This document shows, piece by piece, positions 24,744-34,984 of a stretch of 64,000 nucleotides of DNA. Numbering within the stretch: the stretch's first letter is position 1; each line of letters starts with the position of its first letter. The DNA lies in NCBI RefSeq assembly GCF_900107435.1, contig NZ_FNPZ01000005.1, positions 1 to 64,000 of the forward strand, read 5' to 3'. A program made the translations under genes and the position numbers. This stretch comes from Herbiconiux ginsengi (GTDB lineage Bacteria; Actinomycetota; Actinomycetes; Actinomycetales; Microbacteriaceae). The notes beneath the pieces are model-generated. The model had not been told where the DNA came from. It did no database searches and saw nothing but the letters and a program-made list of their open reading frames with translations.

Positions 24744-25745
24744 ATGCTTGCTGCAAGACTGAACCTGGAGACAGGCGAATTCGGCGTGAAAGACGTCCCC
24801 ATCCCAGATCCCCAAGCCGGTTGGGTACGCGTCAAGGTTAAAGCGTGCGGCGTCTGCCTCACCGACCTCCACATCATCGGCGGCCATCTCCGTGGACCTC
24901 ACCGGCAGACCGGCGAGATCACCCTCGGGCACGAGATCTCCGGCGAGGTGGATGTGGTCGGCAGCGATGTCGAGGGCTGGACCCAAGGAGATCGCGTTGC
25001 GATCTCCTTGCTCCACAATCAGGCTGACGGCGAGCACACCGTCGGGGTCGATTTCGACGGCGGGTGGGCCGAGTACGTCGTCGCGCCTGCATCAACGCTC
25101 GTACGAATCCCCGACACCCTCCCGTTCGACGTGGCCTCCATCGTCCCCGATGCCGTGTCGACCCCCTGGGCGGCAATCACCCAGACTGCCGACGTGAGGG
25201 CCGGCGAGTCGGTGGCGGTCTGGGGCGTCGGAGGCGTCGGAACCCACGCCATCCAGATCCTGCGATTCGTCGGAGCCGCACCGATCATCGCCGTCGACCC
25301 CCTGCCTGAGGCACGGGAACGTGCGCTCCGGCTCGGCGCCGACTATGCGATCGATCCGAACGCCGAAGACGCGGTCGCGACCATCAAGGGCCTCACCAAG
25401 GGCACGGGGGTGAACGTCGCCTTCGACTTCGTCGGCATATCGGCTGTCGAGGCACAACTGCTTCAGGCAGCCGCACCATTCGGCCGCACTATCTGGGTCG
25501 GCGCCAACTCCCAGCCATTCACCCTCGAGACACCGGGCTTACTGCTGTTCCTCCGCCAGCAGATCCGGGGGCACTATGCCAGCGGCCCTGAGGCGGTCCC
25601 CGAACTCCTCGACCTGCTCGCGCTCAACCGCTTGGACTTCTCGGAGTCGATCTCGGGCCACTACCCCCTCAGCGACGTGGCCGAGGCGATCGAGCAGCTC
25701 CAAAGCAAGAAGGGCAATCCCGTCCGCCTGGTGATCGTGCCGTAG
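24744..25745 (+). CDS. Zinc-type alcohol dehydrogenase (MDR family) without a structural zinc site
   Basis: 333 residues. Catalytic zinc ligands are Cys38 (ACGVCLTDLH) and His63-Glu64 (LGHE), and VWGVGGVGTHAIQILRF is the NAD(P) loop. The lobe that normally carries four Cys for structural zinc reads NQADGEHTVGVDFDGG and has none. It probably oxidises an alcohol released by the hydrolase just upstream. It is convergent with HxlR, with a strong hairpin between and within the gene ends. Confidence 0.87.
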   Translation: MLAARLNLETGEFGVKDVPIPDPQAGWVRVKVKACGVCLTDLHIIGGHLRGPHRQTGEITLGHEISGEVDVVGSDVEGWTQGDRVAISLLHNQADGEHTVGVDFDGGWAEYVVAPASTLVRIPDTLPFDVASIVPDAVSTPWAAITQTADVRAGESVAVWGVGGVGTHAIQILRFVGAAPIIAVDPLPEARERALRLGADYAIDPNAEDAVATIKGLTKGTGVNVAFDFVGISAVEAQLLQAAAPFGRTIWVGANSQPFTLETPGLLLFLRQQIRGHYASGPEAVPELLDLLALNRLDFSESISGHYPLSDVAEAIEQLQSKKGNPVRLVIVP

Positions 25746-25753
25746 CCGAGCGC

Positions 25754-26239
25754 CTATCCGGACAATGCTGACACTCCCGGAACAGACGAGCCGGTCCATT
25801 GCGGGAGTGTCAGCGCGTCAACGTCGTCGACCACGTGGCCGTCCTCGCAGATCATCACGGCGTGGACACGGCCCCCACAACGGCATTTGGCTGGCGCGAG
25901 CTGATTCATGTCCGCCAGCCGGTTCTTCTGCCCCCAATCGAAAAGGGCTACCAGTGTCGGCGCCAACTCACGACCCGCATCCGTCAATTCGTAGCGCACC
26001 CTCGAGCGCTCTCCCGAAACCTCGTACAGTTCGGTGCGCATGATGCCATGGTCGCAGAGCATACGCAGACGCGTCGCGAGCAGGTTTCTGGGGCAGCCGA
26101 GTACCGCTCCGAAATCCGAGAAGCGCTGCACTCCGTTGAAGGCCTCACGGATGATGAGGAGGGTCCACTTCTGTCCCAGGACTTCGAGGGACAGCCCGAT
26201 AGGACAGGTCGAGAGGTCAAGAGTCGCACGCTCATGCAT
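25754..26239 (-). CDS. HxlR-family transcriptional regulator
   Basis: 161 residues. The winged-helix HxlR domain is LDLSTCPIGLSLEVLGQKWT, then LIIREAFNGVQRFSDF with the conserved Cys and KWT. A C-terminal Cys-containing extension (KCRCGGRVHAVMICEDGH) could bind metal or sense redox. It is divergent from the enoyl-CoA hydratase gene, 91 bp apart, and is its likely regulator. Its last codons contain one arm pair of the 13-bp hairpin. Confidence 0.88.
   Translation of the reverse strand: MHERATLDLSTCPIGLSLEVLGQKWTLLIIREAFNGVQRFSDFGAVLGCPRNLLATRLRMLCDHGIMRTELYEVSGERSRVRYELTDAGRELAPTLVALFDWGQKNRLADMNQLAPAKCRCGGRVHAVMICEDGHVVDDVDALTLPQWTGSSVPGVSALSG
25767..25814. terminator. 13-bp perfect hairpin at a convergent gene junction
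   Basis: Arms gctgacactcccg (25767-25779) and its exact complement (25802-25814) enclose a 22-bp loop. It lies 21 bp after the alcohol dehydrogenase stop and inside the last 21 codons of HxlR. There is no T-run on either side, so termination would not be of the classic intrinsic type; a Rho-assisted or RNA-stabilising role is possible. Confidence 0.5.
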
Positions 26240-26330
26240 CTGCAGATCGTACGGGGACCGAAGGACTATTGCCAGCTTCAGCGCTGGCCAGCCGGCATGT
26301 GTTCCTCACAGAGACCACAGGAAATGACTC

Positions 26331-27119
26331 GTGGCTGCCGTCGACCAAGTGGCATCGCCGGGCGGGACGATCAACGTCGCCGTGAGCGGTCGCATCGCGA
26401 CCATCACCCTCACTGATCCAAGCCGCCGTAACGCTCTGAACCGCGAGATGCTAGAGGTCCTCTCTCGTGAATTCGCCCGTTTGTCGGCTGACGTGTCTGT
26501 GGCAGCAGTTGTGATTACTGGTGCCGGCGACCAATTCTCGGCCGGCCTGGACATTCGGACACTGGACGAAACGCTTGGGTCGCCATTCACGGACGCGATC
26601 GCCTCTGTGGCTCGCTTTCCAGGCGTGACCATCGCCTCCATCCGCGGCATGTGTATAGGCGGTGGCGTCGGGCTCGCCGCGGCCTGCGACCTGAGAATCG
26701 CGTCACAGGACGCCGTGTTCGGCGTCACCCCCGCGCAACTCGGCGTGCTCTACCCCGCGCAGGCGACCCAGGCGCTCGTCGCGCTAATCGGCGTAGGTGC
26801 GACGAAACGGCTTCTTCTCACAGGAGAGCTTGTCGACTCGCTCACGGCCTCAAACCTAGGACTGACCACCGAAGTTGTTCCCGACCACTCTCTGGAACAG
26901 CGGGTCGCGCAACTCGGCGAGACCATCGCTTCGCGATCGGACTACTCCGTCGCCGGTTCGAAGAAAATGATCGATGCAATCGTTTGGGGTGCCGACCCGG
27001 AAGAGGTGGAGCGGCAGTGGAGGCAGCAACCTGCCGCCCCAGTCGACGGCGACATCGGCCGACAAGCCTTTGCAGCGAAGACGAGACCGTCATTCCGCTG
27101 GAGACGCACAGTCAGGTGA
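26331..27119 (+). CDS. Enoyl-CoA hydratase/isomerase (crotonase) family protein
   Basis: 262 residues from GTG 26331 behind CAGGAAA. The crotonase core includes RRNALNREML, the oxyanion residues in QFSAGLDIR and RGMCIGGGVGLAAACDLRIA. Where classic hydratases have the two catalytic Glu, the segment AVFGVTPAQLGVLYP has none, so isomerase, hydrolase or C-C lyase activity is also possible. It is a single gene divergent from HxlR. Confidence 0.86.
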   Translation: MAAVDQVASPGGTINVAVSGRIATITLTDPSRRNALNREMLEVLSREFARLSADVSVAAVVITGAGDQFSAGLDIRTLDETLGSPFTDAIASVARFPGVTIASIRGMCIGGGVGLAAACDLRIASQDAVFGVTPAQLGVLYPAQATQALVALIGVGATKRLLLTGELVDSLTASNLGLTTEVVPDHSLEQRVAQLGETIASRSDYSVAGSKKMIDAIVWGADPEEVERQWRQQPAAPVDGDIGRQAFAAKTRPSFRWRRTVR

Positions 27120-27324
27120 CCTTATGACCGTCGCCGCCGACAGGCAGGAGCGGCCGCGAACGGACGGACACCTGATTCGGGGAATCGTCCGGCCGAATGT
27201 CGGATCGACTCGCGTGCCCCCTTCAGGGTGAAAGAGCCAGATCAAAGGCATGAGTCCACGCGTGCGGATCGCGGATGAACCGCTCTAAAGGCCCCGTCAA
27301 ACGATCCAGCCCTGATGATGAACC

Positions 27325-27525
27325 GTCCTTGACGCGGCCGTCGGCCACCGTTCGGCTGCGATCGTACGCCGCTCCGTAATCGAAGGTGACCTCGCCGCTG
27401 ATGCCGAAGAGCTCGGCGTCGCGATGGAAGGTGTGAGCCAATTCGGCGTTGCGCAGCAGCGCTTTGGAGGGGATGCAGCCGACGTTGAGGCACACGCCTC
27501 CCCAGTATTGCTTTTCGATCGCCGC
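27325..27525 (-). pseudogene. Fragment of dihydrolipoyl dehydrogenase
   Basis: [20 protein letters not shown] and [20 protein letters not shown] give the redox-disulfide region of E3, continuing to [13 protein letters not shown]. The FAD-binding start (GAGPGG) and everything after about 65 residues are absent. The fragment is joined to an unrelated sequence that continues from the truncated TetR gene. Confidence 0.85.
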
Positions 27526-27541
27526 GATCTGCTGCTTGATG

Positions 27542-28012
27542 TCACCGAGGACGTCTTCGAGGCTGCGCTCCAGGTGGAGGGTTGCGGTCGTACTGCCCTG
27601 GCCACCGTCGCCGCACAGGATACCCCAGGTACGGATCTCGAGCAAGAAGCCGGCCGGTTCCTTGCTCGAGACGCACTGAGAGATCCCGTTCCATGGGATC
27701 ACCGAAGAGGAGTTCGTGCAGATAGGCGCGACCATTCTCGACGTGCTCTCGGATGCACGCGACGACCGGTCGCAGCAGCGCGAGGACGGTCGCGAGGACG
27801 TCTTCGCCATCATTCTCGGCGGTGGCTGCCGCCGCGAGTCCCTTCTCGATCGCCGCCTCGAACTTCCCGTTCTGAACCATAATCATCAATTCGGCGTTGG
27901 TCGAGGCATAGAGAAAAAGCGTTCCGACCGCGACATCGGCCCGGTCGGCGACCTGCTGGGTCGTGACGCCGCCGACGCCGTGGGCGGTGAACAGCTCCCG
28001 GGCGGCGATCAT
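27542..28012 (-). pseudogene. TetR-family regulator, truncated
   Basis: MIAARELFTAHGVGGVTTQQ and VADRADVAVGTLFLYAS are a TetR HTH closely related to that of 31390-31995. The basic residues before it (TRQEDKRQRI) are in frame, but I see no start codon ahead of them. Similarity to the intact paralogue ends after [10 protein letters not shown], near 27690. The remaining frame is low-complexity and runs toward the lpd scrap. It is divergent from the decayed alpha/beta hydrolase gene. Confidence 0.75.
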
Positions 28013-28088
28013 GATGCGCTGTCGCTTGTCTTCTTGGCGCGTTTCCGACGCCCCTGTAGCCCTTGCTCTTCTCGCATGGGGACGTCTG

Positions 28089-28117
28089 TTGACAAACTTA
28101 CTGAGTTACCTCACAAT
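28089..28117 (+). promoter_or_regulatory. Promoter of the decayed alpha/beta hydrolase gene
   Basis: TTGACA at 28089-28094 and CACAAT at 28112-28117 with a 17-bp spacer. It stands about 50 bp before the ATG at 28168, in the region shared with the divergent TetR fragment. Confidence 0.5.
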
Positions 28118-28167
28118 TGAGTGTACTCGGAATAGCGACGAAGGAAGGAGAAGAAGAAGAATTGACA

Positions 28168-29011
28168 ATGGAGGGCTCGGCGCCACACGGGAGTGCCCAA
28201 CGGACGCGCACGCGAACGGTGCCTGTTGGAGGTATCGACTTCGCTTACCGCGAGACCGGTGACGGGCAAGGCATTCCGCTGGTGGCGTTGACCCACCTCG
28301 GCGCAAACGTCGACAGCTGGGATCCGGCTGTCGTCGACCTCCTCGCTTTCGATCGAGGACTCGTGCTCATCGGCTATCGCGGAGTCGCTCCTCTCACGGT
28401 CGGATCCGGGACTCGATCGAAGCCATGGCCGCCGACGCGGTCGCTGTGATTCGCACCCTCGGACTCGAGCGGGTCGACCTCTTCGGACTGTCGATGGGGG
28501 GCATGGTCGCCCAGTCGATCCTCGGCCACGCGCCGAACCTCGTGGATCGGATGATCCTGGCCGGATCCGGGCCCGAGGGCGGACCGAGTTTGACGACGAT
28601 GACCGGTGTCACCATCCGCGCAACCGCCCGCGCCATCGCGACAGGGACCGATCCCAAGAGGCTGTTGTTCTTCACCCGTTCCCCCCTCGGCAGATCGGCC
28701 GCGACCTCATATCTGCGGCTCCTCAAAGAACGCACCGCCGAACGGGATGCTGCCGTCACACCGGCAGTCTTCCGAGCTCTGCTCGGCGCCGTGGAGCACT
28801 GGGGCCACCAGACGGCCTCCCCGACGTCATTTGCCGGGTCCTGATCGTGCACGGCGACAGCGACACGATGGCGCCCCTCAGCAATGTCGATGCCCTGGCA
28901 CGTCGATTCCCGCAAGCGACCGTGCAGGTCTTCCCTGATTCCGGTCACGGAGTCGTCTTCCAGAACTCCGAGGCACTTACTGAGATCGCGCGTAACTTCC
29001 TGCGCCGCTGA
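28168..29011 (+). pseudogene. Alpha/beta hydrolase, two frameshifts
   Basis: Three consecutive frames together make one hydrolase of about 280 residues paralogous to 30136-30996. The first reads VGGIDFAYRETGDGQGIPLV up to IGYRGVA. The second begins about 28400 with RDSIEAMAADAV and carries the nucleophile in FGLSMGGMVAQ. The third begins about 28810 with PDVICRVLIVHGDSD and ends FPDSGHGVVF...FLRR. Ser, Asp and His are all still present, so the damage is recent or reflects sequencing errors. Confidence 0.8.
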
Positions 29012-29088
29012 CCACATCGGCATCAACTCATCCGTCCATCCATCCCCGAACAAACTCGACCTGATCGATTCAAGGAGAATCACCCGCG

Positions 29089-30087
29089 ATGAGAGCATTT
29101 GTTTTCGACAAGTACAAGCAGCCACTCCACGAGGTGGACTCACCGGAACCCACCATCGGAGACCGAGACGTGCTCGTGCGGGTTGCTGCCGCCGGGCTGA
29201 ATCAGCTGGATGAGAAGATCCGCACCGGCGAGTTCAAGCGGATCCTCCCTTACGCCCTCCCCCACGCATTGGGTCACGACGTTGCGGGCACGGTCATCCG
29301 CACAGGGGCGAAAGTGCGCACCTTTAAGCCTGGTGATCAGGTCTACTCGCGCGTCGGAATGGCCCAGGTCGGCACCTTCGCCGAGCGGGTCGCAGTCGAC
29401 GAGGCCGACCTGGCACTCGCTCCTACCACCATCAGCACCGTCGAGGCCGCCTCGCTCCCCTTGGTCGCGCTGACCGCGTGGCAGGCACTCTTCGTCAAGG
29501 GCGAGGTCGCGGCCGGGCAGAAGGTGCTCATCCACGCCGGTGCCGGCGGGGTGGGGTCGATCGCGATCCAGCTCGCCAAGCACCTTGGAGCGACCGTGGC
29601 AACAACGGCCAGCGGCTCCAACGCCGACTTCGTGCGCGAACTCGGGGCGGACATCGTGATCGACTACCGCACGCAGGACTTCGAGCAGCAGCTCTCCGGC
29701 TACGACCTCGTGCTTGACAGTCTCGGCGGGGAGAACCTCCAGAAGTCTTTGCGAGTGCTCAGGCGCGGCGGCAAGGCGATCGGGATCGCCGGCCCGCCCG
29801 ACCCCGCGTTTGCTCGAGCGGCTAGCCTGAACCCGGTGCTCCGCCTGGCGATCACCGCTCTGACCCGCACGATCCGCTCGCAGGCCACCAGGCTCGGCGT
29901 CTCCTATGAGTTCCTCTTCATGGCCTCAAGCGGCACACAGCTCCGCGAGATCGCCGGCCTCATCGACAGCGGCGCACTGCGCCCTGTCGTGGGGAGGACC
30001 GTTCCGTTCGAAGAGATCCCGGCCGCCCTCGCAGCCCTCGAGGGGGGCGGAATCAGGGGCAAAGCCGTCGCCATCGTCGGCCTCTGA
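29089..30087 (+). CDS. NADP-dependent MDR oxidoreductase (quinone-oxidoreductase type)
   Basis: 332 residues without zinc ligands. LPHALGHDVAGTVIRTG, then IHAGAGGVGSIAIQLAKHLG for NADPH, and a tail AALAALEGGGIRGKAVAIV typical of the QOR/enoyl-reductase group. A likely reaction is reduction of a C=C bond conjugated to a ketone. It is 48 bp before the intact alpha/beta hydrolase, suggesting an operon, with the decayed hydrolase copy upstream. Confidence 0.88.
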   Translation: MRAFVFDKYKQPLHEVDSPEPTIGDRDVLVRVAAAGLNQLDEKIRTGEFKRILPYALPHALGHDVAGTVIRTGAKVRTFKPGDQVYSRVGMAQVGTFAERVAVDEADLALAPTTISTVEAASLPLVALTAWQALFVKGEVAAGQKVLIHAGAGGVGSIAIQLAKHLGATVATTASGSNADFVRELGADIVIDYRTQDFEQQLSGYDLVLDSLGGENLQKSLRVLRRGGKAIGIAGPPDPAFARAASLNPVLRLAITALTRTIRSQATRLGVSYEFLFMASSGTQLREIAGLIDSGALRPVVGRTVPFEEIPAALAALEGGGIRGKAVAIVGL

Positions 30088-30135
30088 CCGACACCGCCCC
30101 CCACCCACCCACGACGTCCCAAGAAAGGACCCCTC

Positions 30136-30996
30136 ATGAGTACGACCAACAACGAGCCCATCATCTCTTCGTACGCGAAAGCGCCCACGAAGACCATCAA
30201 GATAGGGGGCACCACCTACGCCTACCGGGAACTGGGCCCGAAGGGAGGCATCCCGGTGCTCTTCTTCGTGCATCTCGCCGCAACCCTGGACAACTGGGAT
30301 CCGCGCATCATCGACCCCATCGCCCAGAACCGGCACGTGATCACGTTCGACCAGCCCGGCGTCGGCGGGTCCAGCGGAACCTTCCCTGGGACCCTGGAAG
30401 AGGCCGCCGACCAGGCGTACAACTTCGTCAACGCGCTCGGTTTCGATCTGATCGACATCTTCTCCTTCTCGATGGGCGGGATGATCGCCCAGGACGTCGT
30501 CGTGAAGCATCCTGAGCTCGTCCGCAGACTAGTGCTCACCGGCACCGGGCCACGAGGTGGCAAGGACATGGACAAGGTGGTCGGTGCCACCTACTACGAC
30601 ATGGTCCGCGCCGCCCTCACCCGCTCCGACCCGAAAGAGTTCCTCTTCTTCAACCGTGACGTCGCCGGCAAGCGTGCCGGCAAGGAGTTCATCGAACGCC
30701 TCAATGAGCGCACCGTCGACCACGACACGCCCATCACGATCAAGGCGTTCCAGACGCAGTTGAAGGCGATCCAGCGATTCGGCCGCTCCGTTCCTTCGGA
30801 TCTGTCGATCATCACCCAGCCGACGCTGATCGCCAACGGCGACAACGACCGCATGGTGCCCTCGGCGCTCTCAGTCGATCTGCATCGGCGCATCGCGAAC
30901 AGCGAACTGATCATCTACCCCAACTCCGGCCACGGTGGTGTTTTTCAGTTCCACGAAGAGTTCGCGCTTGTCGCTGTGGAATTCCTCACGCCATGA
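30136..30996 (+). CDS. Alpha/beta hydrolase (haloperoxidase/esterase type)
   Basis: 286 residues. TFDQPGVGGSSG, then the nucleophile elbow SFSMGGMIAQ, the acid in ANGDNDRMVP and the His in YPNSGHGGVF. The lid region has the DPKEFLFFNRD block. ATG 30136 follows AAGGA. It is the intact counterpart of 28168-29011, in an apparent operon with the MDR gene and followed by a TetR gene in the same direction. Its substrate is unknown. Confidence 0.87.
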   Translation: MSTTNNEPIISSYAKAPTKTIKIGGTTYAYRELGPKGGIPVLFFVHLAATLDNWDPRIIDPIAQNRHVITFDQPGVGGSSGTFPGTLEEAADQAYNFVNALGFDLIDIFSFSMGGMIAQDVVVKHPELVRRLVLTGTGPRGGKDMDKVVGATYYDMVRAALTRSDPKEFLFFNRDVAGKRAGKEFIERLNERTVDHDTPITIKAFQTQLKAIQRFGRSVPSDLSIITQPTLIANGDNDRMVPSALSVDLHRRIANSELIIYPNSGHGGVFQFHEEFALVAVEFLTP

Positions 30997-31389
30997 GCTG
31001 ATTCTCAGGCGGCGACGGAGACTCCCTATAAATGTCAGCAGTTTTTCGCGCCTCGAGGATAGACGACAGGTGTGGACAGGTAACCGTGGTGCTGCCCCGA
31101 AGGTTGGGTTACATGGGTTACGTAGGTTTGTTCGACAAGCACTGACCGTATCATTCCGCCTCGAGGTTTCCGAGAGCGCGCTCCCGTTTTGCCCGTCTGA
31201 AGGCCATCGGTTACATCGCGAGCGGAAACGCGTGGTAATCGTTCTTGAACGTAGGGCATTTCAAATGCCTTGGACTCCGACCTGCGCGCCTCTCCATTGA
31301 GAGAATGACTACCAATTCGTCCGAGCCACGCTGCTAGTGACTCGCCTCGGAACCGAAGAGAACTACGTTTGTACACGAGAAGGAGCACG
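30997..31389. other. Intergenic region before the TetR gene
   Basis: About 390 bp with no supported gene. Open frames on both strands here lack motifs and start signals. It probably contains the TetR promoter, but I see no clear operator. Confidence 0.5.
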
Positions 31390-31995
31390 ATGTCTGCAAA
31401 CAACGCATCTCCGAGCCGTCGCGAGCGAAACAAGCAGGCCAAACTCGAGCGGATCATCGCGGCCGCGAGCGAGCTGTTTGCCCTTCACGGCGTAGACGAG
31501 GTGACCACGCAACAGATTGCCGATCGCGCGGACATCGGCACCGGAACCTTATTCCTGTACGCAAAGACAAAAGGAGAATTGCTGCTCCTGGTGCAGAACG
31601 CCCGCTACGAGGCCGCACTTAAAATGGGACAAGCTGAAGCGCAGACGATCCCCAACACTTTGGATGCTGTGATGGCGATCGTGCGGTCTATCGTCGAATG
31701 CAATCGCACCCAGGTCGACAATGGACGCACGTACCTACGCGAAGTGGTCTTCGGCGATGCCCAGGAAATCCACCACGTCGAGGCCCTCGCTATCGTCGCA
31801 CGCACAGAAGAGGCAGTGGCCACTATTGCCCGTCGTGGCGGCGTCTCGGCTTCCGATTCGGCGATCATGTCCAGAATTACATCAGCAATTATGTTCCTCA
31901 GTATGGCCGCGGGGCTTAACGCAGCGTTGGACGTCGACTCAGTCGTCGAGGACATACGTCAGCAGGTTTATCTTCTACTCGGCCCCGTCCGATGA
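31390..31995 (+). CDS. TetR-family transcriptional regulator
   Basis: 201 residues. A basic lead (PSRRERNKQAKLERI) precedes the HTH VTTQQIADRADIGTGTLFLY. The central FGDAQEIHH region matches the truncated copy at 27542-28012. ATG 31390 has AAGGAG seven bases upstream; the frame is open to 31369. It probably regulates the MDR-hydrolase pair upstream. Confidence 0.88.
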   Translation: MSANNASPSRRERNKQAKLERIIAAASELFALHGVDEVTTQQIADRADIGTGTLFLYAKTKGELLLLVQNARYEAALKMGQAEAQTIPNTLDAVMAIVRSIVECNRTQVDNGRTYLREVVFGDAQEIHHVEALAIVARTEEAVATIARRGGVSASDSAIMSRITSAIMFLSMAAGLNAALDVDSVVEDIRQQVYLLLGPVR

Positions 31996-32357
31996 ATTGT
32001 CTTCAAGCAGCCCCGTCGAAATCAGCTCAGAGTTGGTATGGCTTGCTTGGCTGGCTCACCCGGTTGGCCTTCGATTTCGATTTCGATAAGTCAGCAACAT
32101 GACGACGTTCGAATCGGGACGACTTTCCGCCACCGCAGCACGGCAGCGCTGCCGGCCCCTCTTCAGCGGCCAGCCCGCTTGATATGGTTGTTCGCTTAGG
32201 CGGGCGCGGTTCACAGCCCAACTGAAAACGCTCGTAGCGGCATCTGCTTCCTCGCGCTAAAGGCGAGAGCAGGACAAGAGTGCGCCCGGTGCCGTACCCA
32301 GGCATTTGTGGTCGCTGGCTAGTGGCAAATCACTGCAATGTGCGCTGCGCAATCACT
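31996..32357. other. Intergenic region with no gene
   Basis: About 360 bp between the TetR gene and the thiolase stop. I see no coding sequence. A self-complementary ggcagcgctgcc at 32148-32159 is the only notable structure. Confidence 0.5.
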
Positions 32358-33529
<1,172 letters not shown>

Positions 33530-33533
<4 letters not shown>

Positions 33534-34198
33534 CGTTCTCCTCCAGAAGATGGTGTTGTGATGAAATCCGCTATTGGCAGCCCCACAAGGTCGCGCAGGC
33601 CGTCGATAGTGGTGTCGCCGAACAGCTCGCGCACGGCGAAGCCATCGTCGGTGACATCGAATACCGCGTAGTCGGTGTACACCCGTGACACGCATCCCAG
33701 ACCGGTGAGCGGGTACGAGCAGGAGGCGACCAGCTTGGACTCACCCTTCTTGGTGAGCAGGTCGGTCATCACGTAGAGCTGCTTCGCCCCGATAGCGAGA
33801 TCCATGGCGCCACCGACTGCAGGGATGGCGCCGGGAGCGCCGGTCGACCAGTTCGCCAGATCACCGTTCGCGGCCACTTGGAAGGCGCCGAGCACGCAGA
33901 TATCGAGGTGCCCTCCGCGCATCATGCCGAAGGAGTCGGCGTGATGGAAGTACGCGGCCCCGGCGACAGCCGTGACCGCCTGCTTGCCGGCGTTGATGAG
34001 GTCGGGATCCACCTGACCGGGCTCCGGCGCCGGGCCCGTGCCGAGCATCCCGTTCTCGGTGTGCAGCACGACCTCCCGGTCTTCCGTCAGGTAGTTGGCC
34101 ACGAGAGTCGGGGCCCCGATCCCGAGATTCACGTACGAGCCCGAGGGGATGTCGTCGGCGATCCGCTGTGCCAGCTCTTGGCGACTGATGGCGCTCAT
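33530..34198 (-). CDS. pcaJ: 3-oxoacid CoA-transferase, subunit B
   Basis: 222 residues. PSGSYVNLGIGAPTLVANYL, then the catalytic Glu in TENGMLGTGPAP, and GGHLDICVLGAFQVAANGDL. This is the beta subunit of the succinyl-CoA:3-oxoacid transferase family (PcaJ/ScoB). Its ATG overlaps the alpha-subunit stop (ATGA). Whether the acid is 3-oxoadipate or acetoacetate cannot be settled from sequence alone. Confidence 0.85.
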
Positions 34199-34956
34199 GA
34201 CGCCTCCTCCGTGTCGCCCGATCCTGCGGGGGCCAGTGGGCGCCCTTCCAGGTCCACTCCGCCGATGAAGACGCCGTCCTGCAGCCAGGAGCGCTCCCCC
34301 ACCTCCACGACTCGATCGACGAACAGTCCCGGCGTGACGACGGTCTCAGGGTCGAGGCTGCCGAGCGGCACCACCTCGTCGATCTGGACGGCAGTGGTGG
34401 TGGCAGCGGCGGCCATGATGGGCCCGAAGTTGCGTGCCGTCTCGCGGTAGACCAGATTGCCCCAGCGGTCTCCCGCCCGGGCGCTGATGAGCGCGAAGTC
34501 GGCGCGGATGGGATATTCGAGCGCGTACAGCCGGCCCTCGATCTCCCGGGTCTCCTTGCCCTCGGCGAGTTCCGTACCCACACCGGTGGGGCTGTAGAAC
34601 GCACCGATGCCGGCACCGGCCGCCCGGATGCGTTCCGCCAGGTTGCCTTGGGGCACCAGCTCGAGCTCGATGGCGCCCTCCCGGTAGAGACCGTCGAAGA
34701 CCCACGAATCGGCCTGCCTCGGGAAGGAGCAGATCACCTTGCGAACCCTCCGGGCCGCCATGAGCGCGGCGAGGCCCGTGTCACCGTCCCCGGCATTGTT
34801 GCTCACGATGGTGAGGTCGCCGGCACCCTGCGCGATCAGCGCATCGATGAGCTCCACCGGCTGGCCGGCGCGGCCGAAGCCGCCGACCATCACGGTGGCG
34901 CCATCCGGGATGCCGGCCACGGCCTCGTGCGCCGAGGCCACGGTCTTGTCGATCAT
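34195..34956 (-). CDS. pcaI: 3-oxoacid CoA-transferase, subunit A
   Basis: 253 residues. IPDGATVMVGGFGRAGQPVE, NNAGDGDTGLAALM and AFYSPTGVGTELAEGKE are the alpha-subunit signature; RADFALISARAGDRWGNLVY forms the CoA site. GFGRAG and the DTGL segment resemble PcaI more than ScoA. It is 28 bp downstream of bioY and in one operon with pcaJ and pcaF. Confidence 0.85.
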   Translation of the reverse strand: MIDKTVASAHEAVAGIPDGATVMVGGFGRAGQPVELIDALIAQGAGDLTIVSNNAGDGDTGLAALMAARRVRKVICSFPRQADSWVFDGLYREGAIELELVPQGNLAERIRAAGAGIGAFYSPTGVGTELAEGKETREIEGRLYALEYPIRADFALISARAGDRWGNLVYRETARNFGPIMAAAATTTAVQIDEVVPLGSLDPETVVTPGLFVDRVVEVGERSWLQDGVFIGGVDLEGRPLAPAGSGDTEEAS

Positions 34957-34984
34957 GCTGTCCGCTCCTTCGTCACGAGAAACC

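Noticed and set aside
27223-27813. 197-codon minus frame as an intact gene
   Set aside because: It is a chance fusion of a shadow of the TetR scrap with the dihydrolipoyl dehydrogenase fragment; only 27325-27525 is recognisable.
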